Origin: Pararoseomonas baculiformis
GTDB lineage: Bacteria; Pseudomonadota; Alphaproteobacteria; Acetobacterales; Acetobacteraceae
Reading direction: 5' to 3'
Assembly (NCBI RefSeq): GCF_017813395.1
Contig: NZ_JAGIZB010000002.1
Coordinates: forward strand, 248,001-312,000
Length of the DNA stretch: 64,000 nt
The translations under genes were made by a program, and so were the position numbers. Below, one piece after another: positions 49,022 to 56,845 of the stretch; the first letter of the stretch is position 1, and every line of letters starts with the position of its first letter. The notes beneath the pieces are model-generated. The model ran no database searches and had not been told where the DNA came from. It worked only from the letters and a program-made list of their open reading frames with translations.

Positions 49022-50133
49022 ACCTCCTCCGTGCCGCGCAGGAAGCCCTCGGCAATGCAGCGGTCGATCATCCGGCGCAGATAGGCCCAGTCCACCGGCG
49101 GGCAGGCGCGCCCGCTCAACGCGCGGAGATGGGCGTCGATGAAGCGGGGGTCGCGCAGGAAGTAGCTGGCATAGGGATCCGTCACCCGCCCATGCCACCA
49201 GGCTTCCTCCTCATCCAGGGCCGCGGGCTCGAAGTCTCCCGCCGGGACGAAGCGGGGAGCGTGGAATTGCGGGTAGCTCAAGGCCAGCTCCCGCAGCCGC
49301 GCCACGGGCACGGGGACGCCCGAGACAAGGTGGAAGATCCTGCCGGCGGCCCGCTCCATCCGCTCGGCGATGTCCGCCAGTCCCTGGACCACGTGATCGA
49401 TCGGCACGAGGTCCAGGGTGGCGGCGGGATCGGCCGGGATGCTGCGGATCCGCCCCTCCGTCACCAGCCGGATCACGCCATACAGGTTGTCGAAGCGCGC
49501 GATCGCGCCATCGGCCCAGGCACCCACCACGATGGAGGGGCGCGCCACGGCTGTCGGCAGGCCGCGCCCGCGCGCCGCCGCCACCAGCCGCTCCGCCTCC
49601 GCCTTGCTGGCCTCGTAGCCATTGGCGAAGCGCGTGCCCGGGGCGGGCGGCGCCTCGGGGATCGGGCCGCTGCGCTCTCCGCACACATAGGCCGTGCTGA
49701 CCTGGAGCAGCGGCACCGGCGCCGGGCCGGCGCCTTCGGCCAGGGCGAGGATGCGCGCCGTGCCCTCGACATTCACCTGCCGATAGGCGGCGGGAGGAAG
49801 GCCAAATCCCGTCACTGCGGCGCAGTGGATGATGAGGTCCACCCCCGATGCAATGGCATGGAGGGCCGCGGCGCCGAGCCCCAGCTCGTCCTGCCGGAGA
49901 TCGGCGGAAAGGGTGGCCACGCGCCCCGGGGCGGGCGAGCTGCCGCTCCATGCCTCCGCCATGCCGGCCCATCCCGGCGGGGCCGGCTTGCGCCCGAGCA
50001 TTGCCAGCACCCCATGGCCTCGACCGACGAGATGGCCCACCAGGGTGCCCCCCAGCAGCCCCGACGCGCCGGTGACAAGAACGCGGAGGGCGGGGCCGGT
50101 TCTCTCGATCTCGCTCAGCCGACGCTCCGTCAT
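49003..50133 (-). CDS. NAD-dependent epimerase / thioester-reductase-like SDR
   Basis: A 376-residue extended SDR. The cofactor loop is VLVTGASGLLGGTLVGHLV, and the active site is STAYVCGERSGPIPE...GYEASKAEAERLV with Tyr-x3-Lys. The C-terminal ~120 residues resemble reductase domains that act on thioesters (Pfam NAD_binding_4). Starts at 50133 (used), 50145 and 50187 are in frame; none has a strong Shine-Dalgarno. It is divergent from the disulfide oxidoreductase and could modify a sugar or lipid made by the neighbouring transferases. Confidence 0.83.
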   Translation of the reverse strand: MTERRLSEIERTGPALRVLVTGASGLLGGTLVGHLVGRGHGVLAMLGRKPAPPGWAGMAEAWSGSSPAPGRVATLSADLRQDELGLGAAALHAIASGVDLIIHCAAVTGFGLPPAAYRQVNVEGTARILALAEGAGPAPVPLLQVSTAYVCGERSGPIPEAPPAPGTRFANGYEASKAEAERLVAAARGRGLPTAVARPSIVVGAWADGAIARFDNLYGVIRLVTEGRIRSIPADPAATLDLVPIDHVVQGLADIAERMERAAGRIFHLVSGVPVPVARLRELALSYPQFHAPRFVPAGDFEPAALDEEEAWWHGRVTDPYASYFLRDPRFIDAHLRALSGRACPPVDWAYLRRMIDRCIAEGFLRGTEEVQRTSG

Positions 50134-50219
50134 GCCGGGGGCCATCCCAGGACCGCGCAGGTTACAGGAGGGGGCCCGCGGTGCCATCCTGGGCCGTCGG
50201 AAGAACGGGGGTGGAGGCC

Positions 50220-51629
50220 ATGGGGCGCACCCATGACCTGATCGTCATCGGCGCCGGCGCGGCCGGGCTGACGGCGGCCGGCGGCTGCGCCCGGCTGGGC
50301 CTGCGCGTGGCGCTGATCGAGCGCGACCGGATGGGCGGGGAATGCCTCAACACGGGCTGCGTGCCCTCCAAGGCCCTGATCGCCGCGGCACGCGCGGCGC
50401 AGGGGTTCCGGAGTGCCGGGCCCCTGGGCATCCGGCCGGCCGAGCCCGAGGTGGATTTCGCCGGGGTGCGGGCGCATCTGCGGGCGACGATCGCGCGGAT
50501 CGAGCCCCATGATTCCGAGGAGCGCTTCCGGGGCTGGGGCGTGGAGGTGATCCGCGGGGAGGCCCGGTTCCTGGACGGGCGCAGCCTTTCCGTCGGCGGC
50601 CGCCGGCTGGAGGCACCGCGCATCGTCATCGCCACCGGCTCCCGGCCCGCCCTTCCACCCGTGGAGGGGCTGGCGGACACACCCTTCCTTACAAACGAGA
50701 CCCTGTGGGATCTGGAAACCCTGCCGGACCATCTCATCGTGCTCGGCGGGGGCGCGGTGGGGATGGAGATGGCCCAGGCCTTCCGACGGCTGGGTTCCGC
50801 CGTGACCGTGATCGAGGCAGGGCAGCCCCTGTCGCGCGATGATCCGGAAGCGGTGGCGGTGGTGCTGGGACGGATGCGGGCGGAGGGCGTGCGCGTCCTG
50901 GCCGGCACCCGCGCCCTCAGCGCCAGGCATGGCGCGGGCCGGATCGTTCTTGAGACCGATGGGGTCGGACAGGTGGAGGGCAGCCATCTCCTCGTCGCGA
51001 CCGGGCGGCGGGCCGCGGTGGAGGGGCTGGGGCTGGAGGCGGCGGGAGTCGTGCTCGGCCCGGGCGGCATCCGGGTAGATGGCCGCTGCCGCACGACCAA
51101 TCCCGCCATCCTGGCGATCGGCGACGTGCGGGAGGGGCCACGGCTGACCCATGCGGCGGGGCAGGAGGGCAGCCTGGCGGTCATGGCCATCGGCTTCGGC
51201 ATCCCCGCGCGGCTCGACCATGCGGCGCTTCCCTGGGTGACCTTCACCGATCCCGAACTCGCGCAGACCGGGCTGACCGAGGAAGCGGCGCGGGAGCGCC
51301 ATGGGGATATCGTGGTGCATCGCGAAGCCTTCGCGGAGAATGACCGCGCCCTGGCAGATGGCGAGGCGGAGGGGTTCGTGAAGCTTGTGATGGCGCGGGG
51401 CCGGGTGCTGGGTGCCACGCTGGTCGGGGCGGGGGTAGGGGAGCTGGTGCTTCCCTGGAGCCTCGCCATCCGGCGCAAGGCATCGCCATGGGCCATATCG
51501 GGGGCGGTGGTGCCCTATCCCACGCGCTCCGAGCTTTCGAAGGCCGTGGCCTTCGCGGCCTTTGAGGGGCGGATCTTCGGCCCCTGGGCACGGCGCTGGG
51601 CGGGGCTGCTGGCCCGGATGCGCCGATGA
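50220..51629 (+). CDS. FAD-dependent pyridine nucleotide-disulfide oxidoreductase, MerA-like
   Basis: A 469-residue class I flavoprotein. The FAD loop is VIGAGAAGLTAAGG. The redox pair Cys42/Cys47 lies in GGECLNTGCVPSKAL, and the NAD loop is VLGGGAVGMEMAQAF. The C-terminal motif is VPYPTRSE where glutathione reductases have HPT, as in mercuric-reductase-like proteins. An N-terminal HMA domain and C-terminal vicinal Cys pair of true MerA are absent, so it is not a mercuric reductase in the strict sense. GGAG precedes the ATG. Related flavoproteins accompany TIGR04283 genes in cyanobacteria. Confidence 0.86.
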   Translation: MGRTHDLIVIGAGAAGLTAAGGCARLGLRVALIERDRMGGECLNTGCVPSKALIAAARAAQGFRSAGPLGIRPAEPEVDFAGVRAHLRATIARIEPHDSEERFRGWGVEVIRGEARFLDGRSLSVGGRRLEAPRIVIATGSRPALPPVEGLADTPFLTNETLWDLETLPDHLIVLGGGAVGMEMAQAFRRLGSAVTVIEAGQPLSRDDPEAVAVVLGRMRAEGVRVLAGTRALSARHGAGRIVLETDGVGQVEGSHLLVATGRRAAVEGLGLEAAGVVLGPGGIRVDGRCRTTNPAILAIGDVREGPRLTHAAGQEGSLAVMAIGFGIPARLDHAALPWVTFTDPELAQTGLTEEAARERHGDIVVHREAFAENDRALADGEAEGFVKLVMARGRVLGATLVGAGVGELVLPWSLAIRRKASPWAISGAVVPYPTRSELSKAVAFAAFEGRIFGPWARRWAGLLARMRR

Positions 51630-51638
51630 GATGGCCGG

Positions 51639-51657
51639 CGCCCCGCGGGCAGGGGCG
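51639..51657. terminator. Hairpin between convergent genes
   Basis: CGCCCC and GGGGCG form a 6-bp stem with a 7-base loop in the 42-bp gap. A short T-rich stretch (GTTTCCTC) follows on the plus strand. Confidence 0.45.
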
Positions 51658-51671
51658 GCCCGCCCGTTTCC

Positions 51672-52334
51672 TCATCTTCCACCGGCGATCCGCGCCGCCG
51701 CGCGGTCCAGCAGGGTCGTGACCTCCTCGTCCCCGGTCTGGTCGAAGCGGCCGTAATGCAGGCCGACCGCCTGGAAATCCGGCGGCGTCTCGAGGATCAC
51801 CGCCTCGTCGCAAAGGCGGCGCAGTGCCTCCGCCACTTCAGGCGGGGCCACGGGCACGGCCAGCACGATGCGACGTGCCGCGCCCGCTTCCGCCAGGCCG
51901 CGCAGCGCGGCCCGCATGGTGGCCCCGGTGGCCACGCCGTCATCCACCACCACCACGGTGCGGCCGGTGAGGGGCACCGGCGCCCGTCCCCGGAGATAGG
52001 CGGCCCGGCGGCGCTCCAGCTCTGCGCGCTGGCGTGCCGTCTCCGCCTCCAGATAGGCGTCGGTGATGCGGAGGCGGCGCAGGATCTCCTCGTTCAGTAC
52101 GATGCTTGGAGGCGTGCCATCCACCAGGGCGCCGGCGGCCAGTTCCGGCATTCCGGGGGCGCCGATCTTGCGCACCAGCAGCAGGTCCAGCGGCGCGTCC
52201 AGCGCCTCGGCGATCGCCGCCGCCACGGGCACCCCGCCCCTGGGGAGGGCGAGCACCACCGGATCGGCGCCCCGGAGATGCCGGAGCCGGGCGGCAAGGC
52301 GGGCGCCCGCATCGGCGCGGTCGTGGAAGATCAT
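51672..52334 (-). CDS. Phosphoribosyltransferase family protein
   Basis: A 220-residue PRT-fold protein. The PRPP-binding loop is VVVVDDGVATGATMRAAL. The N-terminus has FHDRADAGARLAARL and VLALPRGGVPVAAAIAEAL, with LVRKIGAPGMPELAAGAL following. Proteins of this type occur alone or fused to dienelactone hydrolases, and their substrate is not known. I start it at the ATG at 52334; extended readings to 52517 are Arg-rich and unlikely. It is divergent from the radical SAM gene. Confidence 0.87.
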   Translation of the reverse strand: MIFHDRADAGARLAARLRHLRGADPVVLALPRGGVPVAAAIAEALDAPLDLLLVRKIGAPGMPELAAGALVDGTPPSIVLNEEILRRLRITDAYLEAETARQRAELERRRAAYLRGRAPVPLTGRTVVVVDDGVATGATMRAALRGLAEAGAARRIVLAVPVAPPEVAEALRRLCDEAVILETPPDFQAVGLHYGRFDQTGDEEVTTLLDRAAARIAGGR

Positions 52335-52480
52335 GGCGGGCCTCGCTCCTGGATCGGGCACTGGCGGGCAGGGCCGGAGGATAACCCGCAGGCGCAGCGC
52401 CGGTTCGGCCCCGAGGGGGAGATTTGGCATGCGCAAGGGTGCCCCCATATCCCGCGCAGCCGCTTTCGCGAGGTTCCGCC

Positions 52481-53437
52481 GTGACGAGCCAGACCATGCC
52501 CGACGCCGTCCTGCCACCGGGCAAGTTCCGGGATCCCGTCCGCACCGCCAAGGGCGAGCGCCGCGCCGCCGTGGCGCTATCCGCCCTCCGGACCCTCTGG
52601 TTCAACACCGGCACGCTCTGCAACCTGACCTGCGCGCATTGCTACATCGAGAGCTCCCCGCGGAACGACGCGCTGGCCTATCTCTCCGCACGGGAGGTGG
52701 CCGGCTACCTGGACGAGGTGGAGCGGGAGGGGATGCCGGTCCAGGAAATCGGCTTCACCGGCGGAGAGCCCTTCATGAACCCGGAGATGCCGGAGATGCT
52801 GGCGGATACACTGGCGCGCGGCTTCCGCACGCTGGTGCTGACGAATGCGATGCGCCCGATGATGCGTCACCAGGAGCGGCTGGAGGCCCTGAACGCCGCT
52901 CATCCAGGGTTGCTGACGATCCGCGTGAGCCTGGACCACCACGACCCGGCGCTGCACGAGCAGGAGCGCGGGCCCGGCAGCTTTGCGACGACAATGCAGA
53001 GCATGCAGTGGCTCGCCGCCCGGGGCTTCCGCGTTCACCTCGCCGGTCGCGCCGCTTTCGGGCATGAGCCCGAGGCGGCGATGCGGGCCGGCTTCGCGCG
53101 GCTTCTCACGGAACACGGCATTCCCGTGGATGCCGGGGATCCCGTGGCCCTGATGCTCTTCCCCGAGATGGACCCTGAGGCGGATGTGCCGGAGATCACG
53201 GAGGCCTGCTGGGGCATCCTGAACAAATCCCCGGATAGCGTGATGTGCGCTTCCTCCCGCATGGTGGTGCGGCGCAAGGGCGCGGCGGGGCCTTCCGTGC
53301 TGGCCTGCACGCTGCTCGCCTATGACGCGCAATTCGAGCTGGGCGCGACACTGGCGGAGGCCAGCCGGCCCGTGCCGCTGAACCATCCGCATTGCGCCCG
53401 CTTCTGTGTTCTGGGCGGCGCGGCCTGCAGCCGCTGA
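52481..53437 (+). CDS. Radical SAM protein with C-terminal cysteines
   Basis: A 318-residue radical SAM enzyme. The 4Fe-4S cysteines are C47, C51 and C54 in GTLCNLTCAHCY, and the SAM-binding GGE is in IGFTGGEPFMNPEM. The C-terminal ~90 residues carry six more Cys, including HPHCARFCVLGGAAC at the very end, which could bind an auxiliary cluster. The start is the GTG at 52481 with GAGG 8 bases upstream; ATG at 52496 is possible. It differs from ArsS, which lacks this C-terminal Cys layout. Its product is unknown. Confidence 0.87.
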   Translation: MTSQTMPDAVLPPGKFRDPVRTAKGERRAAVALSALRTLWFNTGTLCNLTCAHCYIESSPRNDALAYLSAREVAGYLDEVEREGMPVQEIGFTGGEPFMNPEMPEMLADTLARGFRTLVLTNAMRPMMRHQERLEALNAAHPGLLTIRVSLDHHDPALHEQERGPGSFATTMQSMQWLAARGFRVHLAGRAAFGHEPEAAMRAGFARLLTEHGIPVDAGDPVALMLFPEMDPEADVPEITEACWGILNKSPDSVMCASSRMVVRRKGAAGPSVLACTLLAYDAQFELGATLAEASRPVPLNHPHCARFCVLGGAACSR

Positions 53438-53590
53438 CGCGGCGACCGGCTTGACACGCCGCGCCATGCGCCGGGATGCTGCAACGACGGAACAAGACCC
53501 CTTCCAGGGGCCCCGAGGCCGGCGTGCGATGGCAGGCGGCATGCCGGCAACATCGTCGCCGCATCCGCATGAGGAAGGCGAGGAGAGGCC

Positions 53591-54181
53591 ATGGACATCG
53601 GCAGGCTGCGGGATTTCGTGACGGCGATGACCCGGGCGGCCGACGCCACCCCGCCCGGCGCGCCCCTGATGCAGGCCGCGCGGCCGCTCCTCGCCAGGTT
53701 GATCGCGCAGGATGACTGGCTGCCGGAATCCTGCGCCGTCCCGCATCCGCAGTACTATCGCCAGTATCTTCTGCATTGCGATCCCGCGGAACGCTTTTCC
53801 CTGGTCAGCTTCGTCTGGGGGCCGGGGCAGAGGACGCCGATTCATGACCACACCGTCTGGGGACTGATCGGCATGCTGCGCGGTGCCGAGATTTCCACCC
53901 CTTTCGCGCGCGGCGCGGATGGAAACCTGGTGCCGTCCGGCCAGGCCGTGAGGCTGGAGCCCGGGGAAATCGATGCGGTAGCGCCGGAAATCGGCGACAT
54001 CCATCAGGTTGTGAATGCCTTCGAGGACCGCGTCTCTGTCAGCATTCATCTCTATGGCGGCAATATCGGTGCGGTGAACCGGCATGTCTTCGACATGGCG
54101 GGGCATGGAAAGAGCTTTATCTCGGGCTATTCCAACGATGCGGTTCCCAACCTCTGGGACCGGTCCCGCGTCACGTCCTGA
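53591..54181 (+). CDS. Cysteine dioxygenase-like cupin protein
   Basis: A 196-residue cupin of the thiol dioxygenase type. The Fe ligands are predicted as His85 and His87 (TPIHDHTVWGLIG) and His138 (GDIHQVV), followed by SVSIHLYGGNIG. Cysteine, 3-mercaptopropionate and other thiol dioxygenases share this layout. GAGAGG precedes the ATG at 53591. Upstream, a TTGACA box at 53451 is a candidate -35 element, but I see no matching -10. It lies 67 bp before the KstD-like gene. Confidence 0.85.
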   Translation: MDIGRLRDFVTAMTRAADATPPGAPLMQAARPLLARLIAQDDWLPESCAVPHPQYYRQYLLHCDPAERFSLVSFVWGPGQRTPIHDHTVWGLIGMLRGAEISTPFARGADGNLVPSGQAVRLEPGEIDAVAPEIGDIHQVVNAFEDRVSVSIHLYGGNIGAVNRHVFDMAGHGKSFISGYSNDAVPNLWDRSRVTS

Positions 54182-54248
54182 TCGCGGCCCTGGCGCCCGG
54201 CTTCCTCCGGTGCGAAGGGGGACGGGTGTAGGTTGATCGGCGGATTGC

Positions 54249-55877
54249 ATGGCGGAACACGTGACGGATGTGCTGGTGCTCGGCTCCGGGGCGGCGGGGC
54301 TGACGGCCGCCCTCACGGCGGCCCGGCGGGGCCTTTCCGTAACGGTGCTGGAGAAAACCGAACGGATCGGCGGAACCTCCGCGATGTCCGGTGCCGGAAC
54401 ATGGATCCCCGCGAACCACCACGCCGCCGCCGCGGGCATCGAGGACAGCGCGGAGGAGGCCCTGGCCTATATCCGCGCCGCCGCGCCTCCGGGTTGGGCG
54501 GCGGAGGAGGATGCGCTCTGGCAGGCATTCGTCCGCGCCGCGCCGGAGATGCTCAAATTCGTGGAGGCACAAACGCCGCTGCGCTTCGCGCTGACGCCGG
54601 AGCCGGACCCGCTGCGCGACCTGCCCGGGGCGAAGCCGCGCGGGCGGATGATGTCACCCCTGCCGCTCAGCCGCTGGCGTGCGGGGCGCTTCGCCTTCCG
54701 CATCCGCCGTTCCACCATCCCCGAAATCTTCACCTACCACGAGGCGGTGACGACCGACCTTTACCACAAGCCGTATCGCAGTGCCCTGGCGCTCTGGCCG
54801 AGGTTGCTGTGGCGACTGCTGGCAAATTCGCGCGGCAAGGGCACGGCGCTGGTGACGGGGCTGCTGCGCGGCTGCCTCGATGCCGGCGTGCATGTGGTTC
54901 TGCATGCCCGGGCCACGGCGCTGACGCAGGATGGCGCGGGATGCGTGACCGGGGCGGTGGTGGACCGCGCGGGACAGCGTGAGACCTGGTCCGCGAGGGC
55001 CGGGGTGGTCATCGCGACCGGAGGGTTTGAATGGGATCCCGCGCTGATGGCGCGCCACTTTCCCGGCCCGTTGGACTACCGCGGCAGCCCCGGGGCGAAT
55101 GAGGGCGACGGGCAGCGCATGGCCGCGGCAGCGGGGGCGGCGCTGGCACGGATGGACCAGGCGACGATCACCCCTTCGGTTCCCGTGCGCTACGAGGGGC
55201 GGCTGCTGGCACAGCCCGTGCCCTTCCACACCGAGCCCTTCGCCATGCTGGTGAACCGCCACGGGCACCGTTTTGCCAATGAGCTGACCTTCAACCTCGG
55301 CGAAGTGCTGGACCGGAGGGACCCTGCGACCGGCGAGCCCGTGCATTTGCCGGCCTGGGTGGTCACGGACGCACGCATGCTGCGGGAGGTTCCGCCGGTC
55401 CGCTGGGCGGCCATCGCCGATCCGGGATGGTTGCGGCATGCGCCGGACCTCGCGGGTTTGGCCGGTCTGACCGGCATGCCGGCTGCAGCGCTGGAAGCCA
55501 GTGTCACGCGCTTCAACGCCATGGCGGAGAAGGGCCATGACGATGATTTCGGCCGCCCGGCCCGGGCCGATGCGGCTGCGGCGGGTGACAGGCGGCGAAG
55601 GGCAGGCATCAAACCCATTTGCGAGGCGCCCTTCCTCGCCATGCCGTTCAGCCGCTCCATCCTCGGCACCAAGGGCGGTGCGCGGACCAACGAGCATGCG
55701 GAGGTGCTGCGTGCCGATGGCAGCATCATCCCTGGCCTCTATGCGGCGGGGCTCGCCATGGCGAATCCGATCGGCACGCGCAATGTCGGCACTGGAACGA
55801 CAATCGGGCCGAACATGACCTGGGGCTACATTGCCGGGCAAAGTCTGGCGCGCCGCAACACGGCCGGGCGATCCTGA
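54249..55877 (+). CDS. FAD-binding KstD-like oxidoreductase
   Basis: A 542-residue flavoprotein of the fumarate reductase / 3-ketosteroid delta-1-dehydrogenase family. The FAD loop is VLGSGAAGLTAALTAARRG, with GGTSAMSGAGTWIPAN next, and the end has GTRNVGTGTTIGPNMTWGYIAG, which is typical of KstD-type enzymes. KstD oxidises the A-ring of steroids. The known KstD active-site Tyr pair cannot be placed by eye, so the substrate is open. It is not in the main catabolic run but could serve it. Confidence 0.86.
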   Translation: MAEHVTDVLVLGSGAAGLTAALTAARRGLSVTVLEKTERIGGTSAMSGAGTWIPANHHAAAAGIEDSAEEALAYIRAAAPPGWAAEEDALWQAFVRAAPEMLKFVEAQTPLRFALTPEPDPLRDLPGAKPRGRMMSPLPLSRWRAGRFAFRIRRSTIPEIFTYHEAVTTDLYHKPYRSALALWPRLLWRLLANSRGKGTALVTGLLRGCLDAGVHVVLHARATALTQDGAGCVTGAVVDRAGQRETWSARAGVVIATGGFEWDPALMARHFPGPLDYRGSPGANEGDGQRMAAAAGAALARMDQATITPSVPVRYEGRLLAQPVPFHTEPFAMLVNRHGHRFANELTFNLGEVLDRRDPATGEPVHLPAWVVTDARMLREVPPVRWAAIADPGWLRHAPDLAGLAGLTGMPAAALEASVTRFNAMAEKGHDDDFGRPARADAAAAGDRRRRAGIKPICEAPFLAMPFSRSILGTKGGARTNEHAEVLRADGSIIPGLYAAGLAMANPIGTRNVGTGTTIGPNMTWGYIAGQSLARRNTAGRS

Positions 55878-56190
55878 CGCGGTTGTCCGCGGTCCCGCCG
55901 ATGACGCGAAAGATGTCTGCGGCGTTCTCTTGCGCTTGGCCTGCGCGCAGGCAAGGCGTAGCGGCGCAAGCACCCCCGCGAGGTCATTCGTCCAGAACGG
56001 CAAAGATTTGGGCGAAGGACATGCCCGTATGCTCAATGGTGATTAAGATGCCGGAGCGCTCGTCACGGACACCCTTTGATGAACGCTTCGCTCCGATGGA
56101 GGCGCTACTGATCGGGGCAAGGCTATAGCACCGAGACGCCCCTACCCAGCAGGTTCCGCCTGCCACATGGCAGCCCGAAGGAAGCACGAT
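55878..56190. other. Gene-free stretch with a hairpin
   Basis: No credible gene is visible. A near-perfect palindrome at 55939-55952 (GCCTGCG/CGCAGGC) can extend to ~55933-55958 with one or two bulges and may terminate the flavoprotein transcript 55 bp upstream. The stretch from ~56000 is less GC-rich than its surroundings and may hold the promoter of the AhpD-like gene. A minus-strand reading ending at 55984 has a protein-like tail (ITIEHTGMSFAQIFAVLDE) and could be a gene relic. Confidence 0.4.
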
Positions 56191-56592
56191 ATGGCCGACA
56201 TCACGAAAGAAGCCGTCCAGCAGGGAATGGACAGCTTCATGGCAACGTTTGGTCGCGTGCCCGACAACTTCAAGCTACTTGCGGAGCACGCCCCGGGCGC
56301 GTTCGCGGGCTATGGGCTTATGCGCAGCTTCGTTATGCGCGGACCCGAAGCGGGAGGGGCGCTGGATCTCAAGACCAAGGAGCTCATCTTTGCGCTCCTC
56401 GACACCCTGGCTGGACAAACAACCGGCGCGAAGAACCACGCAGCCGCCGCGATGCGATTGGGGCTCACTCTGCCTGAGCTTGCGGAAGGGCTCGTGCAAG
56501 TCCTCATGGTCGGCGGTGTAACCACGTGGAACCTGACAGGGGCTGCCGTGATGAAGCACTGTGCGGAGCTCGAATCCCAGGGAGGCGAGTGA
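56191..56592 (+). CDS. Carboxymuconolactone decarboxylase (AhpD-like) family protein
   Basis: A 133-residue all-helical protein of the CMD/AhpD family. The conserved core is LDLKTKELIFALLDTLAGQ, followed by TTGAKNHAAAAMRLGLT. In peroxidase members the segment is CxxCxxxH; here both Cys are replaced (Thr and Ala) while the His remains, so it cannot work as an AhpD thiol peroxidase. AAGGA precedes the ATG at 56191. A hand count of four sequence lines (56221-56460) gives about 63% GC, lower than the surroundings. It stands alone. Confidence 0.82.
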   Translation: MADITKEAVQQGMDSFMATFGRVPDNFKLLAEHAPGAFAGYGLMRSFVMRGPEAGGALDLKTKELIFALLDTLAGQTTGAKNHAAAAMRLGLTLPELAEGLVQVLMVGGVTTWNLTGAAVMKHCAELESQGGE

Positions 56593-56620
56593 CGTGCAAT
56601 CCCCCGAGAGACGAAGATCG

Positions 56621-56770
56621 TCATCTGCTGACCTGCAGCGCCCGGCGGGGAAGCGGTGTCCCGGCCCGGATCTCGCAGGCCGTTGAACGCGGGCGGCGGT
56701 CCAGCACGGTTGTCAGATCGGCCGGGTAGAGGCTCGCGCTGGTCTCGGGCGGCACGGTCACGGGTGTCAT
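56621..56770 (-). CDS. Possible small protein
   Basis: A 49-residue reading frame with GTGGAGA upstream of its ATG at 56770. The sequence (MTPVTVPPETSASLYPADLT...) has no family I recognise, and high-GC DNA yields chance frames of this size. It lies between the AhpD-like gene and the GH15 gene, whose stop is 76 bp away, in the same direction as the latter. Confidence 0.25.
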   Translation of the reverse strand: MTPVTVPPETSASLYPADLTTVLDRRPRSTACEIRAGTPLPRRALQVSR

Positions 56771-56845
56771 CGCCGTCTCCACTGAGCAGGTTAGGTGGCC
56801 CTGCGACATGGCAAGGTGAGGGAAGCGCGGGATGCCCTCGCCGGG

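Noticed and set aside
50220-51629. Mercuric reductase
   Set aside because: It lacks the N-terminal metal-binding domain and the C-terminal Cys pair, and no mer genes are near.
52481-53437. Radical SAM protein as ArsS of arsenosugar synthesis
   Set aside because: The Cx3Cx2C surroundings and the Cys-rich tail do not look like ArsS, and no arsM is present.
52577-54439. 620-residue minus-strand frame across the radical SAM and dioxygenase genes
   Set aside because: It spans two genes with clear motifs on the other strand and shows no domain.
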